A DNA stretch of 14,558 nucleotides from Proteiniphilum sp. UBA4084 (GTDB taxonomy: Bacteria > Bacteroidota > Bacteroidia > Bacteroidales > Dysgonomonadaceae), in NCBI GenBank assembly GCA_002383605.1, contig DFYK01000016.1:1-14558 (forward strand). The letters are read 5' to 3'. The position numbers and the translations under genes were made by a program. How positions within the stretch are numbered: position 1 is the stretch's first letter; the number at the start of each line of letters is the position of its first letter. A model generated the notes under the pieces. It saw nothing but the letters and a program-made list of their open reading frames with translations, was not told the DNA's origin and did no database searches. Below, piece by piece: positions 1-5,701 of the stretch.

Positions 1-2
1 CC

Positions 3-254
3 AGGGAATCAGAATACATTGCCCTCTACTACAACACCCTGCCGCATATTGTGGCACTGCGGGCAAGGGGAGCCGATAAACAGGTGCCGGAACTGGAAAC
101 CTGTTTCACAGCACTCTATGGCTATATGCTCCTGAAGTTGCAACAAAGGGAGATATCCGCCGACACGCAGGCCGCCGTCACGCAGATCACTGCATTGCTG
201 CGACTGCTCTCGTTAAAATATAAAACGATGGACGAAAAAGAACAGGAAATTTAA
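3..254 (+). CDS. DUF4924 family protein, C-terminal part
   Basis: Partial gene whose start lies left of the window; about 83 C-terminal residues are visible. The readable part begins RESEYIALYYNTLPHIVALR and contains the PELETCF..LYGYMLLKLQQREIS segment, which I recognise from the DUF4924 family of Bacteroidetes. Members are small, helical, probably cytoplasmic proteins of about 180 residues with no known function. An in-frame GTG at 51 lies inside the conserved part and is not the true start. The order DUF4924 - rfbD - prfC is one I associate with Bacteroides-type genomes, and this supports the call. A 113-bp repeat-bearing gap separates it from rfbD. The family assignment comes from memory of its consensus, not from a search. 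Confidence 0.8.
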   Translation, partial: RESEYIALYYNTLPHIVALRARGADKQVPELETCFTALYGYMLLKLQQREISADTQAAVTQITALLRLLSLKYKTMDEKEQEI

Positions 255-268
255 TGAATTAATAAGGA

Positions 269-356
269 TAAGCTGAAAGCTCACTTGCAAACCGCTGCAT
301 GTTCAAAGTTTTTACTAAAGAAAGCTGACAGCTGACCGCTGATAACTGACCGCTTA
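269..356. repeat. Degenerate 7-bp-periodic intergenic repeat, copy A
   Basis: The gap between the DUF4924 gene and rfbD is filled by imperfect heptads of the form (a/c)(a/c)gctga, for example AAGCTGAC, AGCTGACC and CGCTGATA; the clearest run is 321-355. The left part (288-308) carries CAAACCGCTG followed by TTCAAAG. The same arrangement recurs after rfbD as copy B. Adjacent units such as AGCTGACAGCT can form 4-bp mini-hairpins. No protein or RNA gene is apparent here. Confidence 0.75.
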
Positions 357-367
357 CAACAAACATT

Positions 368-1339
368 ATGCCCATATTTACAGGATTAAGCAAGTCTCTG
401 GGAGGAACCGAAAAGGAGACCCCCAAACAGCAGTATTTTTACGGGCTGGTGCAAAAGAATGTACTGGTTACCGGTGCCAACGGGCAGCTGGGTAGTGAGA
501 TCAAAGCAATAACTGCCCGCATGAACCTGCCCTTCCGTTTCTTTTTCACCGATGCTGACACGCTGGATATCACCGATATTCTTCAGATTGATGCCTTCGT
601 GGCCGACCACGGGATACAATATCTGATTAACTGTGCTGCCTACACGGCAGTAGACAAGGCGGAAACAGACAGCGAGAAAGCCACTACCATCAATGCCACC
701 GCAGTGGCGAACATCGCACAGGTAGCTGTGAAGCATGACGTGAAAGTGATTCATATTTCCACCGACTTTGTGTTTGATGGGGCATCAGCCGTTCCTTACA
801 AGGAGACGATGGATGCTCAGCCGTTGTCGGTCTATGGTAAAACAAAACTGGCGGGAGAAGAGGCGCTGCAGACAATGGGCGGCGACTGGATTATCCTGCG
901 CACTTCCTGGTTATACTCAGAATATGGCACGAACTTTGTGAAGACCATGATCCGGCTGATGCAGGAACGGGAACAGCTGACCATCGTGGACGATCAACGG
1001 GGTACACCTACTTATGCGGCCGACCTGGCAGAGATGGTCATCCATATTCTGCAGTTCACCGAAGAGCAGGAATGGAAGACGGGCATCTATCACTTTTCAA
1101 ACAAAGGAGAAACCACCTGGTTCGGATTTGCCGGGGAGATTAAAAAGCTTGCTGGCATCACCACCTGTGAGCTCATTCCCATCTCCTCGGATGAATACCC
1201 TTCTGCTGCACGTCGGCCGGCATACAGCGTATTGGACTTGTCCAAAACCACATCTTCCTTTCACGTGGAGATACCGGCCTGGGAGGAAGCCCTGGCGCGT
1301 TGCATCAACAAAGTTCTTGCAAACAAAACTGAAAGCTGA
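368..1339 (+). CDS. rfbD: dTDP-4-dehydrorhamnose reductase
   Basis: Cytoplasmic NAD(P)H-dependent reductase that performs the last step of dTDP-L-rhamnose synthesis, reducing dTDP-4-keto-L-rhamnose. Rhamnose feeds surface polysaccharides. It is an extended short-chain dehydrogenase of the RmlD type: the nucleotide-binding GANGQLG is at residues 36-42, STDFVFDG at 131-138, and the catalytic YGKTK at 156-160 with Tyr156 and Lys160. RTSWLY and DDQRGTPTYAADLA are also typical. From ATG 368 the product is 323 residues, with 27 residues before the point where family members normally begin. GTG at 449 would give a 296-residue protein of usual length starting (M)QKNVLVTGANG. ATG 368 is kept because the frame is open, but the extension looks weakly conserved. 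The last codons and the stop lie at the edge of repeat copy B. No rfbA, rfbB or rfbC neighbour is in view. Confidence 0.93.
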   Translation: MPIFTGLSKSLGGTEKETPKQQYFYGLVQKNVLVTGANGQLGSEIKAITARMNLPFRFFFTDADTLDITDILQIDAFVADHGIQYLINCAAYTAVDKAETDSEKATTINATAVANIAQVAVKHDVKVIHISTDFVFDGASAVPYKETMDAQPLSVYGKTKLAGEEALQTMGGDWIILRTSWLYSEYGTNFVKTMIRLMQEREQLTIVDDQRGTPTYAADLAEMVIHILQFTEEQEWKTGIYHFSNKGETTWFGFAGEIKKLAGITTCELIPISSDEYPSAARRPAYSVLDLSKTTSSFHVEIPAWEEALARCINKVLANKTES

Positions 1340-1426
1340 CTACTGATCGCTTTAAAAAACAAACCGCTGAACGCTCAAAGCTTGATCCAAAAGAAGCTGA
1401 GAGCTGAAAGCTGACCGCTGATAGCT
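1327..1426. repeat. Degenerate 7-bp-periodic intergenic repeat, copy B
   Basis: This is the second copy of the heptad repeat and fills the rfbD-prfC gap. It has the same layout as copy A: CAAACCGCTG at 1360-1369, CTCAAAG at 1374-1380, an AAAGAAGCTG-like segment, and heptads ending GCTGACCGCTGAT (1410-1422). It contains about one more heptad than copy A. It begins inside the rfbD reading frame, where GAAAGCTGA supplies the last codons Glu-Ser and the stop. It ends about 10 bp before the prfC start. Confidence 0.75.
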
Positions 1427-1435
1427 AATTAAATA

Positions 1436-3010
1436 ATGACAATTAAAGAAGAGATACAACGGCGGCGCACCTTTGCCGTCATCAGCCACCCCGACGCGGG
1501 TAAAACCACCCTGACAGAAAAATTGCTGCTCTTTGGCGGCGCCATCCATGTGGCCGGAGCCGTCAAGTCGAACAAGATAAAGAAAACGGCTACCTCCGAC
1601 TGGATGGAGATAGAGAAGCAACGCGGCATCTCCGTCGCCACCTCGGTGATGGGTTTTGAGTACAGCGATCACAAAATCAACATCCTCGATACCCCGGGTC
1701 ACCAGGATTTTGCCGAAGACACATTTCGCACGCTCACAGCCGTGGATAGCGTGATTGTGGTGGTAGACGTGGCCAAGGGGGTGGAGACCCAAACGCGCAA
1801 ATTAATGGAAGTCTGCCGCATGCGGAACACGCCGGTCATGATCTTCGTGAATAAGATGGACCGCGAGGGAAAGGATCCTTTTGACATCCTCGATGAGCTG
1901 GAAGAAGAACTGCAGATTGCGGTACGCCCGCTGAGCTGGCCCATCGACATGGGAGAACGGTTTCGCGGTGTCTACAACCTGTATCAGGAGAGTCTCGACC
2001 TCTATCAGCCCGGCAAGCAGGTGATCACGAAGTCGGTGCATCTCGCTTTGCAGTCGTCCGATCTGGAGAAACACATCGGTGACAAGCTCTCAAAAAAACT
2101 GCGTGACGATGTGGAACTGATTACGGAGGTTTACCCGAAGTTTCAACGAGATGCTTACCTTGCCGGAGAACTGGCGCCGGTCTTCTTTGGCTCGGCATTG
2201 AATAACTTCGGTGTGAAGGAACTGCTCGACTGTTTCGTGGAGATTGCCCCGTCGCCCCGACCGGTGCAGGCCGAAGAGCGTACTGTGAATTCCTATGAGG
2301 AGGCATTCAGCGGCTTCGTGTTCAAGATCCATGCCAACATGGACCCCAACCACCGCTCCTGCATTGCATTTGTGAAAGTGTGTTCCGGTAAGTTTGAACG
2401 CAATGTGAACTACAAGCATGTGCGATTCAACCGGATGATGAAGTTCTCTTCGCCCACCGCCTTCATGGCACAGAAGAAGGAGATTATGGATGAGGCTTAC
2501 GCCGGCGATATCGTAGGACTGCCCGACAATGGTAACTTCAAGATCGGCGACACCCTCACCTCGGGTGAGCAGCTTCACTTCAAAGGGTTACCCAGCTTCT
2601 CGCCGGAAATGTTTAAATACATTGAGAATGCCGATCCCATGAAGTCGAAACAGCTGCAGAAGGGCGTAGAACAGTTGATGGACGAAGGGGTCGCTCAACT
2701 GTTTGTGAATCAATTTAACGGGCGAAGGATCATCGGTACGGTGGGGCAGCTTCAGTTTGAGGTGATTCAGTACCGTCTGCTGCACGAGTATGGCGCACAG
2801 TGCCGCTGGGAGCCGATCAATCTCTATAAGGCATGCTGGATTGAGAGCGACGATGCAACACAGCTGGCCGACTTTAAAAAGCGCAAGTTCCAGTATATGG
2901 CGCACGACAAGGAGGGCAGAGACGTCTTCCTGGCCGAATCAAACTATATTCTGATGATGGCGCAACAGGATTTCAAGAACATCCGTTTTCATTTTAATTC
3001 CGAATTCTGA
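1436..3010 (+). CDS. prfC: Peptide chain release factor 3
   Basis: Cytoplasmic translational GTPase that removes RF1/RF2 from the ribosome after peptide release. It is 524 residues, the normal size of RF3. The GTPase domain is complete: P-loop SHPDAGKTT at 17-25, switch segment ATSDWMEIEKQRGISV near 52-67, DTPGH at 85-89 and NKMD at 139-142. The RF3-type second and third domains follow (for example FKGLPSFSPEMF and GTVGQLQFEV). ATG 1436 is preceded by A/T-rich sequence and gives the standard RF3 N-terminus. The gene follows rfbD in the same direction, with repeat copy B in the 96-bp gap. Its last 22 bp overlap the 3' end of the convergent MscS gene. Nothing in it looks damaged. Confidence 0.97.
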   Translation: MTIKEEIQRRRTFAVISHPDAGKTTLTEKLLLFGGAIHVAGAVKSNKIKKTATSDWMEIEKQRGISVATSVMGFEYSDHKINILDTPGHQDFAEDTFRTLTAVDSVIVVVDVAKGVETQTRKLMEVCRMRNTPVMIFVNKMDREGKDPFDILDELEEELQIAVRPLSWPIDMGERFRGVYNLYQESLDLYQPGKQVITKSVHLALQSSDLEKHIGDKLSKKLRDDVELITEVYPKFQRDAYLAGELAPVFFGSALNNFGVKELLDCFVEIAPSPRPVQAEERTVNSYEEAFSGFVFKIHANMDPNHRSCIAFVKVCSGKFERNVNYKHVRFNRMMKFSSPTAFMAQKKEIMDEAYAGDIVGLPDNGNFKIGDTLTSGEQLHFKGLPSFSPEMFKYIENADPMKSKQLQKGVEQLMDEGVAQLFVNQFNGRRIIGTVGQLQFEVIQYRLLHEYGAQCRWEPINLYKACWIESDDATQLADFKKRKFQYMAHDKEGRDVFLAESNYILMMAQQDFKNIRFHFNSEF

Positions 3011-3915
3011 TTTCCTGCCAAGTGTATGGTCATCTGCGGGAATGGGATGTTCAGTCCGTGTTCAATCAGCGCCTCGTATGCCTGTTCGTTCAGGTCGTAG
3101 GTGACCGGCCAGAAATCAGCGACGAGCGTCCATACCCTCAGCACAAAGTCGATGGAGCTATCGTTCATCTTCACCATCCGTGAAAAGGGGGCGGGATCAT
3201 GCAACACCTGGGGATGCTTCTCCGCAATATCGAGCAACAGCCGTTTCACCAGCTCCACGTCCGATCCGTAATCCACGTTCACGGTCAGATCCACGCGACG
3301 GGTGGCCTGGGTGCTGTAATTGACGATGTTGCCCGTGGAGAGGGGCCCATTTGGAATATGTACTGTCTTGTTGTCGAAGGTGGTGAGGGTAGTGTAGAGG
3401 ATACCCACCGACTGCACCGTGCCGGCCATACCTTGTGCTTCAATGTAATCTCCTCCCCTGAAGGGCTTATTTAATAACAACATCACGCCGCCGGCAAAGT
3501 TGGCCAGGTTGTCCTTCACTGCCAGACCCACCGCCAGTCCCACCGAACCGATCAAAGCAGCAATGGAAACAGTTTTTGGCCCGACAATATTGATGATCAG
3601 AATGATAAGTATTGAAAACAGGGTGATGTTCGCAATATTGGTAAGGAAGCTGCGCAATGCACGATCTTCAACACGTTTGTTGAGCACCTTTCCGACTAAT
3701 CCGGCAATCCGTTTAATAATCCATTTCCCCACGTAGAAAATTATCAGCGCTATCAGCAGCTTCCCGAGGAAGTCGATGCTGCCTGTGACAAACTGATCGA
3801 GCAACTCATCAAAACGACCTGCTTTGATTAATTCTGCAGTTGAACTTTTTTGTGTATCTGCCGGAAGGCGGCTTATCAGTGAGTCAGCCAATGAGCCGGA
3901 AATGGTGAATGACAT
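2989..3915 (-). CDS. Small-conductance mechanosensitive channel, MscS family
   Basis: Inner-membrane channel expected to open under membrane tension and release solutes during hypo-osmotic shock. It is 308 residues, similar to E. coli MscS (286). Three hydrophobic helices are visible, at about 47-70, 92-112 and 115-149. The last is the Gly/Ala-rich pore helix with IGSVGLAVGLAVKDNLANFAGG, followed by the hallmark PFRGGDYIE (151-159). The beta domain has FDNKTVHIPNGPLSTGNIVNYS (about 180-201), and the C-terminal alpha/beta domain follows. The first 45 residues are polar and not obviously a signal peptide. The gene is divergent from the TPR gene and convergent with prfC, overlapping it by 22 bp. 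A -7 box for its own promoter lies 30 bp upstream. Confidence 0.95.
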   Translation of the reverse strand: MSFTISGSLADSLISRLPADTQKSSTAELIKAGRFDELLDQFVTGSIDFLGKLLIALIIFYVGKWIIKRIAGLVGKVLNKRVEDRALRSFLTNIANITLFSILIILIINIVGPKTVSIAALIGSVGLAVGLAVKDNLANFAGGVMLLLNKPFRGGDYIEAQGMAGTVQSVGILYTTLTTFDNKTVHIPNGPLSTGNIVNYSTQATRRVDLTVNVDYGSDVELVKRLLLDIAEKHPQVLHDPAPFSRMVKMNDSSIDFVLRVWTLVADFWPVTYDLNEQAYEALIEHGLNIPFPQMTIHLAGNQNSELK

Positions 3916-3929
3916 ATTGTTTTTTGTTT

Positions 3930-3962
3930 TTTGAACTGAAGCGGCAAAGATAAATATTTTTG
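3930..3962 (+). promoter_or_regulatory. Bacteroidetes-type promoter for the TPR gene
   Basis: A -33 TTTG (3930-3933) and a -7 TATTTTTG (3955-3962) are separated by 21 bp, within the range for Bacteroidetes sigma-ABfr promoters. Transcription would begin near 3968, downstream of the first possible start codon (3960). This favours the ATG at 4002. A second -7-like TAAATTTG sits at 3965-3972 but lacks a partner. The box lies 2 bp from the oppositely directed mscS -7 box. Confidence 0.5.
3945..3952 (-). promoter_or_regulatory. Bacteroidetes-type -7 box for the mscS gene
   Basis: Read on the minus strand the sequence is TATCTTTG, a perfect match to TAnnTTTG. It lies 30 bp before the mscS ATG, giving a leader of roughly 25 nt. 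I see no good TTTG -33 box at the usual distance, so the call rests on the -7 element and position. Confidence 0.5.
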
Positions 3963-4001
3963 ATTAAATTTGTTGTCTACATCTGCACATCAAAACTGAG
4001 T

Positions 4002-4838
4002 ATGAGGTTATTTTTATTGTTTTTTGTACTGATATCGCTGTTCCCGGCTTCGCTGCTGCAGGGTCAAAGTTATGAAAATCTGGTGGAGCAGTCGGCTGCA
4101 TTTATCGAAAACAACCGGTTAGATAGTGCTGCAGTGTCGTTGCAAAAGGCGATGTCGCTGGAGCCTGCAAACACAAATAACCCTGTGTTGTTGCTGAACC
4201 TGGGTATTTTACAGCGCCAACTGGGGTTACTCGACGATGCATACATTTCTTTCACTGCCTCCCTGGCCAACAACCCCATGCCTGAACTGGTACTTCACAA
4301 CAGAGCTTCTCTGCTGTGTGACATGCAGCGGTTCGGTGAGGCCATGGAAGACTACGACACCCTCATCCGCCGTTATCCGGATGATGTGGAAGCTTATTAC
4401 CGACGTGGCCTGCTCTACCTCGAACAACACAGCAGAACAAAGGCTGAAGCCGATTTTAAAATATCGGAAAAGATCGATCCCGACAATCTCTATACACAGT
4501 TAAGCAAAGCACTGATATATAAGTTGGACGATAACTGGGATGCTGCCGAAAAAATATATACTTCCCTCATACAGTCGGAACCACAACCCGTTGATCCCAG
4601 TTTTTTCATGAATCGTGCTGAATGTTATGTGAACACCGACCAGATATTCAGGGCCTCGGCCGACTTGCGCGTAGTAGAAAATACGCAGAAAAATAATCCC
4701 TATTTTTATTTCCTGCGTGGACGAATACGGTTTGAACAATTTGACAAGGTGGCTGCGAGAGCTGACTTTAAAAAAGCCGGAGAATTGGGATATGAAGCCA
4801 CTCTTGTGGATGAATGGCTGAAAAAAACAGAAAAATAA
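4002..4838 (+). CDS. Secreted tetratricopeptide-repeat protein
   Basis: A 278-residue protein with a signal peptide (MRLFLLFFVLISLFPASLLQG) and then an almost wholly alpha-helical body of TPR-like repeats. Visible repeats include about 28-57, 63-90 (LLLNLGILQRQLGLLDDAYISFTASL), 97-125 (HNRASLLCDMQRFGEAMEDYDTLIRRYP), 130-160 (AYYRRGLLYLEQHSRTKAEADFKISEKIDP) and 203-260. TPRs mediate protein-protein contacts, and the signal places this one in the periplasm or at the envelope. The frame is open from 3960, but the promoter and the signal peptide both favour ATG 4002. It lies 28 bp before the DUF1080 gene and is probably cotranscribed with it. No catalytic domain is seen and no specific partner can be named. 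Confidence 0.85.
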   Translation: MRLFLLFFVLISLFPASLLQGQSYENLVEQSAAFIENNRLDSAAVSLQKAMSLEPANTNNPVLLLNLGILQRQLGLLDDAYISFTASLANNPMPELVLHNRASLLCDMQRFGEAMEDYDTLIRRYPDDVEAYYRRGLLYLEQHSRTKAEADFKISEKIDPDNLYTQLSKALIYKLDDNWDAAEKIYTSLIQSEPQPVDPSFFMNRAECYVNTDQIFRASADLRVVENTQKNNPYFYFLRGRIRFEQFDKVAARADFKKAGELGYEATLVDEWLKKTEK

Positions 4839-4866
4839 GCACTTTCACAATCTAATAAAAATAACA

Positions 4867-5604
4867 ATGAAAAGAAAATTGGTTTATTTTGGTACACTGA
4901 TGCTGTTGGTTGCACTTTCTGCTCATACACAGGCGCAGGAAGCGAACAAATTAACGAAAAAAGAAAAAAAAGAGGGATGGACACGCTTATTCAACGGAAC
5001 AGATTTCTCCGGATGGAGACAATATAACGGAACAGAAATGCCAAAAAACTGGCAAATAGAAGAAGGAGCCATGAAGGTGGTACCTGCAGATCCCTCTAAA
5101 CCGGGAAGTGGTGGCAACGGTGATGTTATCTTTGCAGGCAAAATGTTTACCGATTTTGAATTGTCACTTGACTGGAAGGCTGGTGATCAGGCCAACTCGG
5201 GCATTTTCTACTATGTGCGTGAAGTGCCCGGTAAGCCCATTTATTATGCTGCCCCCGAGATACAGGTGCTCGACAATGAACGTGCCACCGACAATAAAAT
5301 TGACAGCCACAAGGCCGGGTCTCTTTATGATATGATCGCTGCCGATCCTGCCACCGTTCATCCGGCTGGACAATGGAACAACATCGTGATCAGGGTGAAG
5401 GATGGAAAAGTAACACATGTTCAGAACGGGAAGAAAGTGGTGGAGTACACACTCTGGACCAAAGAGTGGGATGATCTGGTGCAGCAAAGTAAGTTTAAAA
5501 GTTTCCCCGGTTTTACTGAAGGAATTGCACACGATGGATACATTGGTTTACAGGATCATGGCTATACCGTGTGGTTCCGGAACGTGAAGATCAGAGAATT
5601 GTAA
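4867..5604 (+). CDS. Secreted DUF1080 (3-keto-disaccharide hydrolase-like) protein
   Basis: A 245-residue protein with a signal peptide (MKRKLVYFGTLMLLVALSAHTQAQ). It then has a single DUF1080 beta-sandwich domain: GWTRLFNGTDFSGWRQ (38-51), NWQIEEGAMKV (61-71), DFELSLDWKAGDQANSGIFY (96-115), APEIQVLDN (129-137) and GYIGLQDHGYTVWFRNVKIREL at the end. The family resembles concanavalin-like lectin/glucanases. Some members hydrolyse or cleave 3-keto-glycosides produced by oxidoreductases such as GFO/IDH/MocA enzymes. No such oxidoreductase is in this window, so the substrate is unknown. The gene follows the TPR gene by 28 bp and ends 34 bp before a strong terminator stem. The family call is firm; the biochemical role is inferred. 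Confidence 0.9.
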   Translation: MKRKLVYFGTLMLLVALSAHTQAQEANKLTKKEKKEGWTRLFNGTDFSGWRQYNGTEMPKNWQIEEGAMKVVPADPSKPGSGGNGDVIFAGKMFTDFELSLDWKAGDQANSGIFYYVREVPGKPIYYAAPEIQVLDNERATDNKIDSHKAGSLYDMIAADPATVHPAGQWNNIVIRVKDGKVTHVQNGKKVVEYTLWTKEWDDLVQQSKFKSFPGFTEGIAHDGYIGLQDHGYTVWFRNVKIREL

Positions 5605-5638
5605 AATGTAACGCCTGAGACGGGCTATGGGTTGAATT

Positions 5639-5682
5639 AAAAAACAGGGGTTGTCTCTTTAGGAAGGCAACCCCTGTTTTTT
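5639..5682. terminator. Bidirectional intrinsic terminator
   Basis: A perfect 15-bp stem, AAAAAACAGGGGTTG (5639-5653) with CAACCCCTGTTTTTT (5668-5682), encloses a 14-nt loop. The G/C-rich core is flanked by A and T tracts, so it can stop transcription from both the DUF1080 gene (+) and the beta-hexosaminidase gene (-), which converge here. Confidence 0.9.
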
Positions 5683-5701
5683 CAATTTGTTCCAATGGCA
5701 C

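Noticed and set aside
269..1426. The GCTGA repeats as a CRISPR array or insertion-sequence ends
   Set aside because: There are no uniform spacers, the repeat unit is only 7 bp and degenerate, and the sequence between the copies is a normal housekeeping gene with no transposase.
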